From Mycobacteroides abscessus ATCC 19977 (GTDB lineage Bacteria; Actinomycetota; Actinomycetes; Mycobacteriales; Mycobacteriaceae), in assembly GCF_000069185.1 (NCBI RefSeq), contig NC_010397.1, positions 1,240,001 to 1,304,000 of the forward strand: DNA of 64,000 bases. Reading direction: 5' to 3'. The translations under genes and the position numbers were made by a program. Numbering within the stretch: the stretch's first letter is position 1; every line of letters begins with the position of its first letter. Positions 54,355 through 62,782 of the stretch are shown in pieces. Under the pieces are notes generated by a model. That model did no database searches, was not told the DNA's origin, and saw nothing but the letters and a program-made list of their open reading frames with translations.

Positions 54355-55157
54355 AGCCGCACCGACGCCAACGTGCCCGGCGCCGCCGAATTATCCGAGA
54401 ACTCGAAGAGTCCAATGCCACGGCGATTACCGAGATGCACCGTGGCCGATACCGAGGGCCCCGCGGCCAGTAGTTTATCCACGGTCAAAGAGCTTGCTGC
54501 CGAGGCGAACTCGGCCAGTGATGCCTCGGATACTCCGTCCAGCGACAGTGCGGCCTCGGGTGCGAGCACAGTGGTGACCGTCGGGATATCGCGGGCGGCG
54601 AGCGCCGCCGTCAGCTCCTGGACGCGCTGCTTGCCCGCCGCGTGCACGCCCTTGAGTCCGCGCATGAATCCCAGCACCCCGTTGAGTCCCTGGTTCTTCA
54701 GCAGCTGCGGTCCCAGCTTGGCGCTGGCCAGCAGCCCGTCACCGCCGGAACCGAGCAACTGGCTGATCATGGCGCGTAGTTCCCAGTAGGCGAATAGCCG
54801 GTCGATCTTGAGGGACGAGGCCGGGCCGTCCTCGACGACGTCGTAACGCAGATGCATGGGGATATGCATCGTGACGCCGGTGGACATGGTGGTGTGAATA
54901 GTCAGATCGCGCAGCACCGACATTCCGGCGACCACATCGTTTTCTACGTCGAAGACGATCGTGTTGGGCGCGATGAAGGTGTCGTAGAACTTGCCGATGG
55001 CGGATTCGCCGATATGTGGCCGCGAACCCACCGGGTCATTCACCTGGCCATAGGTGGCAAACAGGCCCACCCAGGTGTCCTTGTCGTGAGCACCGACTGC
55101 TGCTGGCGACGCCTGCACGGTCGCCAGCAGCTCATCGGCAAATGGGGCGCTGGACAC
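54345..55157 (-). CDS. NTF2-like domain protein with C-terminal extension
   Basis: The 270-residue protein starts with a SnoaL/NTF2-like domain of about 140 residues (LLATVQASPAAVGAHDKDTWVGLFATYGQVNDPVGSRPH, a typical HD-containing beginning). It continues with a helical region and an Ala/Val-rich domain ending in a set of strands (SVSATVHLGNRRGIGLFEFSDN). The catalytic identity is unknown. It overlaps the convergent TetR gene by 10 nt and lies downstream of tpx on the same strand. Confidence 0.78.
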   Translation of the reverse strand: MSSAPFADELLATVQASPAAVGAHDKDTWVGLFATYGQVNDPVGSRPHIGESAIGKFYDTFIAPNTIVFDVENDVVAGMSVLRDLTIHTTMSTGVTMHIPMHLRYDVVEDGPASSLKIDRLFAYWELRAMISQLLGSGGDGLLASAKLGPQLLKNQGLNGVLGFMRGLKGVHAAGKQRVQELTAALAARDIPTVTTVLAPEAALSLDGVSEASLAEFASAASSLTVDKLLAAGPSVSATVHLGNRRGIGLFEFSDNSAAPGTLASVRLYF

Positions 55158-55174
55158 GGTTCCTCACAAACCGA

Positions 55175-55669
55175 TCAGGACAGTGCCCCGAGCACCGCGT
55201 CGTAGTCGGGTTCCTGGGCGATCTCCGGAACCAGCTCGGTGTAGGCGACGTTGCCGTCGGCGCCGATCACGACGATGGCGCGGCCCAGCAGACCGGTCAT
55301 CGGGCCGTCGGCGATGGTGACGCCGAAGTCCTCGCCGAACGAGCTCCGGAACGCCGAGGCGGTACCCACGTTCTCGATGCCCTCGGCACCGCAGAAACGC
55401 TTCTGGGCAAACGGCAGGTCCTTGGAGACACACAGCACCGGTGCGCCGGCCTCGGCGGCACGCTGGTTGAAGGTGCGTACGCTGGCCTGGCAGACGGGGG
55501 TGTCGATCGAAGGAAAGATGTTGAGGATCACCGGCTTATCCCGGTACTGATCGCTGGTGACGGGGCCGAGATCGGCGCCTACCAGCTCAAATGCCGGGGC
55601 AGGAGAGCCGACAGCGGGAAGCTCGCCGACCGTGTTGATGGGGTTTCCGCGCAACGTGATCTGTGCCAT
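55175..55669 (-). CDS. tpx: Thiol peroxidase (atypical 2-Cys peroxiredoxin)
   Basis: The 164-residue protein reduces hydroperoxides with thioredoxin as electron donor. It matches M. tuberculosis Tpx closely: peroxidatic Cys60 in FPSIDTPVC, resolving Cys93 in KRFCGAEG, and a third Cys80 in VLCVSKDLPFAQ. A frame open upstream to 56239 is an artefact opposite the methyltransferase gene; the family start MAQITLRGNPINTVGELP is at ATG 55669. It is divergent from the methyltransferase gene by 57 nt. Confidence 0.97.
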   Translation of the reverse strand: MAQITLRGNPINTVGELPAVGSPAPAFELVGADLGPVTSDQYRDKPVILNIFPSIDTPVCQASVRTFNQRAAEAGAPVLCVSKDLPFAQKRFCGAEGIENVGTASAFRSSFGEDFGVTIADGPMTGLLGRAIVVIGADGNVAYTELVPEIAQEPDYDAVLGALS

Positions 55670-55726
55670 GGCCCCAGTGTTCCAGAGTTCGGGTGCGGAT
55701 TGCATCAGCGGGGCTAGGTTGGTGGC

Positions 55727-56371
55727 ATGACGACGCCCGTCAGCTTCGATAACAGATTCTTCTCCGCAACGTGGTCTGCCATCGCGCGGCGCGAACCTCA
55801 GGAGATCAAGGAGCTGCGTGCGGAGAATCTGCGCGGCCTGACCGGCCACGTCCTGGAGGTGGGAGCGGGAATCGGCTCCAATTTCCTGCTCTACCCGAAT
55901 ACCGTCACCGCGGTGACGGCGCTGGAGCCCGAATCGCGGCTGCGTCCGCAGGCCGAGGATGCCGCGGCCGGGGCCGCGATTCCGGTGACGGTGACCGCGG
56001 GTGTGTTCGAGGATCTGGCCGTGACCGGCGAGGACCGGTTCGACGCGGTGGTGTGTTCGTTGGTGCTGTGTTCGGTCGGCGACCCCGATCGGGCCGCTGC
56101 CCAGGCGTTCGAGGTGCTCAAGCCCGGGGGAGAGGTGCGTTTCTTCGAACATGTGGCTCACGACGGCGCGCTCGGGCTGGTTCAGCGCGCGGTCGATGCG
56201 ACGTTCTGGCCCAGACTGTTCGGGAACTGCCACACGCACCGGGACACGCTGGCCGCGATCGAGCGGGCCGGATTCACGATCGAGGAACGGCGCGACGATT
56301 GGCTGAAGGTGATGGGGATTCCCATGCCCTCGTCGTCGATCGTGATCGGACGTGCGGTCAAACCCGCCTAG
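55727..56371 (+). CDS. Class I SAM-dependent methyltransferase (METTL7-like)
   Basis: The 214-residue protein has the SAM-binding motif I VLEVGAGIGSNF (near residue 42), motif II ALEPES, and later DAVVCSLVLCSVGD and LKPGGEVRFFEHV, resembling the METTL7 thiol/lipid methyltransferase-like group. The substrate is unknown. The gene is divergent from tpx and convergent with the LCM-type gene. Confidence 0.88.
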   Translation: MTTPVSFDNRFFSATWSAIARREPQEIKELRAENLRGLTGHVLEVGAGIGSNFLLYPNTVTAVTALEPESRLRPQAEDAAAGAAIPVTVTAGVFEDLAVTGEDRFDAVVCSLVLCSVGDPDRAAAQAFEVLKPGGEVRFFEHVAHDGALGLVQRAVDATFWPRLFGNCHTHRDTLAAIERAGFTIEERRDDWLKVMGIPMPSSSIVIGRAVKPA

Positions 56372-56383
56372 AGCACCTGTCGC

Positions 56384-57193
56384 TCAACCGAATTCGACTA
56401 CCGTCATGGCTGGCCTGATGCGATCTGACAACGGCAGGTTGTAGAACAGCGGCGTGGCGAGCTTGAGAAAAGTGCCGCGCCCGGCGGGCATCCGGACCTC
56501 GCGCACCGCACTGACCCCGTCAAGGGCGCGCAGCTGGCCGTATTGGTGGGCGGTGAAGGAGAAGGGCATCGGTGGCACTGTGTAGTGCTCGCTGAGTCGC
56601 CAGCCGCGGCGCCGTGAATACACACTCATCAGCCAAGGGATGGTGTCGAAGACCATCCAGCCACCGGGAAAGCGTTTCGCGCAGGCGGCGATGAGGTCAA
56701 ACACCACGTCGCGCTCCAGGTACATGAACAGACCCTCGGCGGTGATCAATACTCCGTTGGAGTCATCGACCTGATCCATCCACGAGTGGTCGAGCGCAGA
56801 CTGCGCAACGTACCGGACCCGGTCAGACGGGGGTAGTAACTGCCTGCGCAATCGCACGATGGGTTCCAGGTCTACCGACAGCCAATTCAGCTCGCCGTTG
56901 TCGATACGCCAAAAGCTGGTCTGCAGGCCCTCGGCCAGTGCCACCACCGTGGCGCGCGGGTGCTCGGCGAGGTATTCATTGGACACCGTGTCGAATGTCA
57001 ACGCCCGCAGTGCAATACCCTGATGCGTGCGGCCAAAGTGGTGGTAGTCGTAATCCAGGCTGTCGCGAAGCACGATGGCCATCGGATCCTCGAGAACGCC
57101 GTCGGGCCGGTTGGCCTCGGTGGCCCGCTGATTCAGCGTGATGAGTGCGGTCTCGGACACCCCGTCGAGGTGGCGGGCATCAATGGCGGCCAT
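56384..57193 (-). CDS. LCM-family SAM-dependent methyltransferase, paralogue 1
   Basis: A 269-residue protein of the PF04072 leucine carboxyl methyltransferase-like group, which is expanded in mycobacteria. It has LNQRATEANRPDGVLEDPMA, ALRALTFDTVSNEYL, VVALAEGLQTSFWRI and QVDDSNGVLITAEGLFMYL (motif with the acidic SAM-binding residue). Start ATG 57193 (MAAIDARHLD). The closely related 58324-59172 gene is two genes upstream on the same strand. Confidence 0.88.
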   Translation of the reverse strand: MAAIDARHLDGVSETALITLNQRATEANRPDGVLEDPMAIVLRDSLDYDYHHFGRTHQGIALRALTFDTVSNEYLAEHPRATVVALAEGLQTSFWRIDNGELNWLSVDLEPIVRLRRQLLPPSDRVRYVAQSALDHSWMDQVDDSNGVLITAEGLFMYLERDVVFDLIAACAKRFPGGWMVFDTIPWLMSVYSRRRGWRLSEHYTVPPMPFSFTAHQYGQLRALDGVSAVREVRMPAGRGTFLKLATPLFYNLPLSDRIRPAMTVVEFG

Positions 57194-57206
57194 GTACGCC
57201 ACCCTA

Positions 57207-57728
57207 CTAGCGAACGAGCTTGTGCAACGTGCGTAAGTTGCGGGTGGTGGTCGTCGACTTGTAACGCTTCTTGCCGGTGGTCTTGCCGACGGGGCTGCCC
57301 AGGGTCTGCGACTTGGGTACTTGCCAATACAACACCCCGTCACCGGCGGCGATCTGTTCGCTTTCGTCGAGCTCGCTCTCCAGGGCTGCCAACTCGGTAA
57401 GCACTACCGGGTCGCTGCAGAACATCACGTACGAATGCACGCCCTCGATCTCTGGCTCCCAGGGGAACGCCGCGATGATTCGGGCGATGGTGTCCAGGTC
57501 GTACACCAGCACCCACGCCTCGTACCCGAAACGCTCACCGAGCACTTGCTGCAGACGCTCTTTCACCGTCGCCGCGGGTTCGTCGGCATCCAATAGTACG
57601 TTGCCGCTGGCCAGAACCGTTGTCACACCGGCGAATCCGGCGGTCTCAAGAGCATCGCGCACGTCGGCCATCTTCATCGTGATGCCGCCGACGTTCACTC
57701 CACGAAGCAGCGCGGCGTATTTGGTCAT
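57207..57728 (-). CDS. DUF1697 family protein
   Basis: The 173-residue protein shows the DUF1697 beginning (KYAALLRGVNVGGITMKMADVRDALE) and TVLASGNVLLDADEP, with a basic C-terminus (TTGKKRYKSTTTTRNLRTLHKL). Function unknown in the family. The ATG at 57728 has GGGAGA 5 nt upstream and overlaps the preceding methyltransferase stop by 4 nt (ATGA). Confidence 0.92.
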   Translation of the reverse strand: MTKYAALLRGVNVGGITMKMADVRDALETAGFAGVTTVLASGNVLLDADEPAATVKERLQQVLGERFGYEAWVLVYDLDTIARIIAAFPWEPEIEGVHSYVMFCSDPVVLTELAALESELDESEQIAAGDGVLYWQVPKSQTLGSPVGKTTGKKRYKSTTTTRNLRTLHKLVR

Positions 57729-58321
57729 GATTTCTCCCAGGTGAGCAGGTGACGCCACAGTACGAGGCGCTGTAGCCGGGCGCCGGGCAGCACGCGCTGG
57801 GCGATGCGTCGCACTTCGTCGTGGCTGTCCAGGCCCTCGCAGCTGACCGGTGAGGGATGCTCCCACCAGCCGTACCTGAGGCGGTAATAACGGTGCAGCC
57901 AGAAACCCAGGCCGTCGTACCAAAGGTCGGTGACCGAGCGGTTGGCGGCGAAGCCGACGATGACGATCCGGCCACCGGGCTTCAGGAGATCCGACATGCG
58001 CCGCAGGCCCTGTTCGATATCCATGTGATGCAATGCGGCGACGGCCGCGATGAGGTCGAAAGATTCAGCAGGAAAAGGATGTTCGAGAAAACTGCCGCGA
58101 ACGTACTCGACATTTGATGCTGACGTCTCCGCACGGGCGATGCGCAGGCTCGGTTCGTGGGGGTCGATCCCGACCACCCGCTGCGCCAGTGGGGCCAGCT
58201 CCCGCGTCAGCATCCCGATGCCGCAGCCCACGTCGAGAACGTCGGTCGCATGAGCCGGTACCCTGCGCAGCACCTCGCGCTGGTAGTGGATGTTGTGATT
58301 CCATCGGCCGTGGTCAGGCAC
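57725..58321 (-). CDS. Class I SAM-dependent methyltransferase
   Basis: The 198-residue protein has motif I DVLDVGCGIGMLTRELA, VVGIDPHEPSLRIARAE, SFDLIAAVAALHHMD and LKPGGRIVIVGF, a Methyltransf_11-type domain, and a short C-terminal extension (YYRLRYGWWEHPSPVS). The start is GTG 58321, one nt off the preceding stop. It lies between the two LCM paralogues. Confidence 0.9.
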   Translation of the reverse strand: MPDHGRWNHNIHYQREVLRRVPAHATDVLDVGCGIGMLTRELAPLAQRVVGIDPHEPSLRIARAETSASNVEYVRGSFLEHPFPAESFDLIAAVAALHHMDIEQGLRRMSDLLKPGGRIVIVGFAANRSVTDLWYDGLGFWLHRYYRLRYGWWEHPSPVSCEGLDSHDEVRRIAQRVLPGARLQRLVLWRHLLTWEKS

Positions 58322-58323
58322 GT

Positions 58324-59172
58324 CTACCCGAATTGCAGCAGCGTCATCGAGGGGCGGGTCCGGCGCAGAAAGCCGCGATCAAGGCGCTTGGAGTTGACGA
58401 ATTTCCAGATGCCGCGGCCACGATGCAGCGGTATGTCGATGGCGGTGACCACTCCCGGGATGGAGATGAGCGCTTCGCCTTCGTCGGGTGTCAATGCGAA
58501 CGGCATGGGTGGAGCCACATAGCGATCCGACAACTTAAAGCCCTGCAGGGTGCGCCTGCTGAACCAATGCGGGATGCTGTCGAACATCATCTGCCCGCCG
58601 GGAAAACGCTTGGCGCAGGCCTCGATTAGTCCGAGAGACTCCTCCGGTTGCAAGTACATCAGCAGTCCCTCCGCGGTGATAAAGGCACCACCGGAGGCGT
58701 CGACCTGATCCATCCAACTGAGATCGAGCGCGGACTGCGCCAGCTTGACGATTCGTTCATCGTTGGGCAGCAGTTGGTTGCGTAGCTCCATGACGGGCGG
58801 CAAATCCACTGAATACCAGGTGAACTGGGCGGTGGCATCGGCACCACCCAGCCGCCAAAAGCTGGTTTGCATGCCTTCGGCAAGGGCGACGATCGCGGCC
58901 CTGGGGTGCGTCGCGAGATACACGCGTGCCTGCGTGTCAAAGGCGAGGGCGCGCAACGCATGAGTCTGCGACGGGCGGCCGAACTTGCGGTAGTCGTACT
59001 CGATGGCATCGAACAGCTCCGCGGCCAGCGGGTCCCGGATGACACTGTCGGGACGCTTGGCTTCGGTACCGCGATTGTGCAGCGTCCACAAAGTGGTAGC
59101 CGAGACGCCCTCCAGACTGTCCCCGCTGATCCGCGATGAGCCGCTCGGGCGAAGAGCATCGGACTCGGTCAT
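58324..59172 (-). CDS. LCM-family SAM-dependent methyltransferase, paralogue 2
   Basis: The 282-residue protein is clearly paralogous to the 56384-57193 product (shared GVSATTLWTLHNRGTEAKRPDS, HALRALAFDTQARVYLATHPRA, VVALAEG-MQTSFWRL, ALDLSWMDQVDASGGAFITAEGLLMYL). It carries the same SAM and acidic motifs. The ATG 59172 is chosen; longer frames lie opposite the acyltransferase region. It heads a four-gene minus-strand operon with LCM, methyltransferase and DUF1697. Confidence 0.88.
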   Translation of the reverse strand: MTESDALRPSGSSRISGDSLEGVSATTLWTLHNRGTEAKRPDSVIRDPLAAELFDAIEYDYRKFGRPSQTHALRALAFDTQARVYLATHPRAAIVALAEGMQTSFWRLGGADATAQFTWYSVDLPPVMELRNQLLPNDERIVKLAQSALDLSWMDQVDASGGAFITAEGLLMYLQPEESLGLIEACAKRFPGGQMMFDSIPHWFSRRTLQGFKLSDRYVAPPMPFALTPDEGEALISIPGVVTAIDIPLHRGRGIWKFVNSKRLDRGFLRRTRPSMTLLQFG

Positions 59173-59232
59173 GACGCTGATGCTAGTGAAATGGGGCGAC
59201 GGCGGGACGGTCCCTTGGCTAGGCTGACCGGT

Positions 59233-59418
59233 ATGACCGATTCGAAGGGGAGCGGCGACTCGGCCGCGGACGAGGCCAAGCGCAAGTTCCGCGAGGCACT
59301 TGACCGCAAGAACAGCAAGGCCGGCTCCGCTGCCGACCACAAGGACACCGGAAGCAAGCCGACCCATGCGCATGGCAGGGCCGGCTCGCATCGCGAATTC
59401 CGTCGGAAGAGCGGCTAG
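59233..59418 (+). CDS. DUF5302 family small hydrophilic protein
   Basis: A 61-residue charged protein (DEAKRKFREALDRKNSKAG, then GRAGSHREFRRKSG). It matches the DUF5302 pattern of mycobacterial small proteins of unknown function. The ATG 59233 lies 60 nt from the divergent LCM start. The stop shares CTAG with the convergent acyltransferase. Confidence 0.85.
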   Translation: MTDSKGSGDSAADEAKRKFREALDRKNSKAGSAADHKDTGSKPTHAHGRAGSHREFRRKSG

Positions 59419-60713
59419 ATCTTCGTCCGATTGGCCAACACCCGGGCGAGGATCAGCCCGGCGAGCACGACCACCCAGCACACCAGACCAAAGCCCTTGA
59501 GCCCCCAAACCACTGAGGCCAAGGTGAACCCGCCGGCGAGCATCAGGGCCGTCCCGGCCGCCGCACTGCGTGCCCCAGGACGTGCGATGTAGCCGCCGTC
59601 CCAACCGGGCAGCGGATTGTTCTCCAGCGGTCGCAAGGCCAGGAACAGACCGGTCACCAGCAGCATCATCGTCGCGACCTGCAGCACCGATAGCGCGATG
59701 AAATCCGGTGCGGTGGTGTCATATCGGTCGAATCCGAGGAAATCGAAGGCCAGATGCATGCCCAGTAGCGCGGGCATATGCCACAGGTAGAGCGTCATCG
59801 CACCCGAGTTGCCGATCGCCACGGCCCACCACACCCGAGGGCGCTGCGCCCACCGATTGATGGCCGGCATCGCCGCGCTGGCAAGGGCGGACAGGATGAT
59901 TGCGTGCCCGGCCAGCACCAGTGACGGCGGAATCATGTTCGGCACTTTCTGTCCGGCCACGCCAACCAAACTGATGGTGTACGGGCCGAACGTCACCAGC
60001 GCGACGTTGATCGCGAACACCGTTGCCGCCAGCACCAAGGCCGCTCTCTGGGTGATCAGCTGACGGCGGTACCCCACGCCCAAAACCGCCGGCAGCAGCC
60101 ACACCACAAAGTTCACGTATCCGATGCCCTTGGGCGCGTCCAGTCCCAACCGCAGCACGTCGATGGCCGCGATGCCCAGGTAGACCGCCGCCAGCGCGGT
60201 GAACATGGCGCGGGTCGTCGTGATCCTGGCGAGCAGCGGAATCGCGGCCAGCACCAGCACATAGGCGCCCAGGAACCACAGCAGCTGCGTGCTCACACCG
60301 GCGACCGGCTCGTACACGTGCAGCGGCAGGATCTGCCGAAGAATCAGCAGCGCCACCGCCCAGAAACCCAGGTAGTAGAAAACCGGGCGGTATAGCCGGG
60401 TGCAGCGATGCATGAGCCATGATCCCCAGCTGGTGCCGGGCTTCCAGGACCCCACGCTGGCGGCGACACCGGCGAAAAAGAACAACGGCATGATCTGGAA
60501 AACCCAGGTCAGCGCCTGGAAAACCGGGCGTCCGTTGAGTAGGTTGCCCCACAGCAGCACACCATTGTCGATCGTGCTCACCGCCATGATGGTGTGCCCA
60601 AGAACCACGCCGGCCAGCGAGACGATCCGGATCACGTCGAGTGCGCGGTCGCGCGTTGCGGGGGTGGCGGCACCCACCTCGTCGGCGGTGGGTAAACCCA
60701 GAGTCATCGTCAT
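59415..60713 (-). CDS. Acyltransferase 3 family membrane protein
   Basis: The 432-residue protein has 10-11 hydrophobic segments and the acyltransferase 3 signature (RDRALDVIRIVSLAGVVLGHT with the catalytic His region, FQIMPLFFFAGVAASVGSWKP, RLYRPVFYYLGFW, later GNSGAMTLYLWHMPALL). The family transfers acyl groups to sugars or lipids at the membrane. ATG 60713 (MTMTLG) or 60707 is the start. It lies between the small DUF5302 gene and the HTH-tail protein. Confidence 0.88.
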   Translation of the reverse strand: MTMTLGLPTADEVGAATPATRDRALDVIRIVSLAGVVLGHTIMAVSTIDNGVLLWGNLLNGRPVFQALTWVFQIMPLFFFAGVAASVGSWKPGTSWGSWLMHRCTRLYRPVFYYLGFWAVALLILRQILPLHVYEPVAGVSTQLLWFLGAYVLVLAAIPLLARITTTRAMFTALAAVYLGIAAIDVLRLGLDAPKGIGYVNFVVWLLPAVLGVGYRRQLITQRAALVLAATVFAINVALVTFGPYTISLVGVAGQKVPNMIPPSLVLAGHAIILSALASAAMPAINRWAQRPRVWWAVAIGNSGAMTLYLWHMPALLGMHLAFDFLGFDRYDTTAPDFIALSVLQVATMMLLVTGLFLALRPLENNPLPGWDGGYIARPGARSAAAGTALMLAGGFTLASVVWGLKGFGLVCWVVVLAGLILARVLANRTKI

Positions 60714-60815
60714 GCCATCCAGCGTCGCGTCACCGACGGCACCGCTGCAGCGCGTACCTACCCGAATCGGCTAAGTAGTTACCCCCGCAGGCACGGCGAG
60801 AAGGTACCTACCGGA

Positions 60816-61274
60816 CTAGCCGCCGAGGGCGGCGATGAGGTCCTTGATCTTGGCGGCCTCGTCCTCTGTGACGGGTTCCTCGGATTCGATTGCCGTCAGG
60901 AATCCGACCTTCAGGCCGGCGCCATTGGCGGTTTCCTGCGCGGTAAGACGCGCCCGTCTCCGTGCGGTGTACAGGCGCTGCCCCAGGGTGGCACTGGGGC
61001 TGTTGGCGGCCGCCTTCATCAGGTCGTCGTAGCGATGGCGCACCCCGCTCAGCGCGACGATCACCGAGGGCGTCACCCGACTGCGGCCGGCGGCCTTCGA
61101 GATCGCACTCTCAAGCTTGCGCAGACCGCTGAGAACTACGGCAACGCGTTCGCCGTACTCAGGGTCGCTGGGGTCGGGCAGGGTGTCGATGGCGGACGAG
61201 TACATGTGCACCGCGGCATCGACGAGGCTGACAATGACTGGGGCTTCTCCGTCATCCGGCACGACTTCAGGCAC
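60816..61274 (-). CDS. Protein with C-terminal XRE-type helix-turn-helix
   Basis: The product is about 152 residues. The N-terminal 90 residues are helical (APVIVSLVDAAVHMYSSAID, GERVAVVLSGLRKLESAI). The C-terminal 55 residues carry an XRE-like HTH (LGQRLYTARRRARLTAQETANGAGLKVGFLTAIESEEPVTE), so the DNA-binding part is at the end, unlike most XRE regulators. GTG 61274 has AAGGAG 10 nt upstream; a TTG at 61337 is in frame but lies in a region that looks non-coding. DNA binding is inferred. Confidence 0.72.
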   Translation of the reverse strand: MPEVVPDDGEAPVIVSLVDAAVHMYSSAIDTLPDPSDPEYGERVAVVLSGLRKLESAISKAAGRSRVTPSVIVALSGVRHRYDDLMKAAANSPSATLGQRLYTARRRARLTAQETANGAGLKVGFLTAIESEEPVTEDEAAKIKDLIAALGG

Positions 61275-61483
61275 GACCCATCGACTCCTTCTGAAAAGAC
61301 CGGTAATGACCCCGGAGTAGGCAGGGGTCGCCGACAACCTAGCGCCGATTCACGGCCCGGACAACCCTTATGGAGGAACGGTTTCTGACCTAACCGTCTA
61401 CGCTGAGTCTACGAACTGTGCTGTGTTACCTATCTTTTCGGCACCACAGTGTGCTCATAGGGCGTGGCGGCTACAGAATTTGA

Positions 61484-62692
61484 TTAGCCGGTGGACACCG
61501 GCGCCAGCGCCTCGGTCCGGCTGGGGCGCTCCTGCCAGATGACAGCGATGAGACACAGCGCCGCCAGGGCTGCCACCGCCAGTGCGAAGGTGACCCCCGC
61601 GGTGCGCAAGCCCCACGCCTGCGCCGCGAGTCCCTCGCCGATCACCGGCAGGGCGATGCCGATGTAGGCGACTACGAAGTAGCTGGAGGTCACCTCGGCA
61701 CGGTTGTCCTCGGGGGTCCGGTCGGCGATCGCGGCCAGCCCACGACTGAAGCTGATGCCCTGCCCGATGCCGACCACCACCGCACTTGCCAGGTACCACG
61801 GCAACGATGAAGTGTGCAGCGCCAACACCACCAGCAACATGCCGGTCAGCAGAATCGTGCAGCCGATGAGCAAGGCCTTGGCGGCAGCCACCCGGCGGGT
61901 GAGAATCTGTGCCACACAAGAAGATCCGAAAGTGAGAAACACGCTTGCCCCGGCGACCGCATGGTTATCGATGCCGAGCACCCCGGACAGGAATCCGGGA
62001 GCAACCGCGGTGAAGGATCCCAGTGCGGCGAATCCGGCGAAGCCCGCCGTCGCGGCGGCGGCGAAGGTAGCGCGCACCTGAGGAGGTAGCGAAAGACGTT
62101 GCCTACCAAGCTTTCCGTGTTTCGGTGCGGTCTCCGGCACGAAGAGCAGCGCCGCCACGGCTATCGACACCAGGCCGATGTGAACGACGAACGCCAGATG
62201 GGTGGGCCAGGGCGCATACTGCACCAGCACACCGGCGAGCAAGGGCCCCAGGCCCAGGCCGCCGGTGTTGGCGACGGTGGCCACGGCGGCCGCACGTCCC
62301 CGCCATGTTTCAGGCGCCGACTCGATGACCGCGACGGTGGCGGCGCCGGTGAAAAAGCCCGCTGACAGTCCTGAGACGATGCGCGCGACCAATAGCAGCG
62401 GAACTGAGTCCACGAACAAGAAGATGACCGAGCTGAGGATCGCGAAGCCGGCGCCGGTCAGCAACAGCGGACGGCGGCCGAGAACATCGGACCAGCCGCC
62501 GAACATCAGCAGCGCGAACAGCACGCCGGCGGCGTAGGTGGCGTAGACGACAGTGGTGGTGAGCACCGAGAAGTGCATCTGCTGCGAGTACAACGCGTAC
62601 ATGGGTGTCGGCATCGTCGTGCCGATCATGACCGCGGAGAAACTGAACGCGAGCAGGACGAAGGCGGCCGAGCGGCGCAGACGGGCAATCAC
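61484..62692 (-). CDS. MFS transporter
   Basis: The 402-residue protein has 12 predicted helices and the MFS motif between helices 2 and 3 (FGGWSDVLGRRPLLLTG). A second copy-like region SSCVAQILTRRVAAAKALL follows helix 8. The N-terminus FSFSAVMIGTTMPTPMYALYSQ is typical of drug-exporter-type MFS proteins. GTG 62692 is preferred over the long frame starting at 62755. The substrate is not known. Confidence 0.88.
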   Translation of the reverse strand: MIARLRRSAAFVLLAFSFSAVMIGTTMPTPMYALYSQQMHFSVLTTTVVYATYAAGVLFALLMFGGWSDVLGRRPLLLTGAGFAILSSVIFLFVDSVPLLLVARIVSGLSAGFFTGAATVAVIESAPETWRGRAAAVATVANTGGLGLGPLLAGVLVQYAPWPTHLAFVVHIGLVSIAVAALLFVPETAPKHGKLGRQRLSLPPQVRATFAAAATAGFAGFAALGSFTAVAPGFLSGVLGIDNHAVAGASVFLTFGSSCVAQILTRRVAAAKALLIGCTILLTGMLLVVLALHTSSLPWYLASAVVVGIGQGISFSRGLAAIADRTPEDNRAEVTSSYFVVAYIGIALPVIGEGLAAQAWGLRTAGVTFALAVAALAALCLIAVIWQERPSRTEALAPVSTG

Positions 62693-62782
62693 AACCCAAT
62701 CTAAGTCACCCGCGGTGCCCTGTTGTTCCCTGAGAGATGACAGATGCGACAGCAATCGCGGCGAACTGCTGGGCCCGAAACC

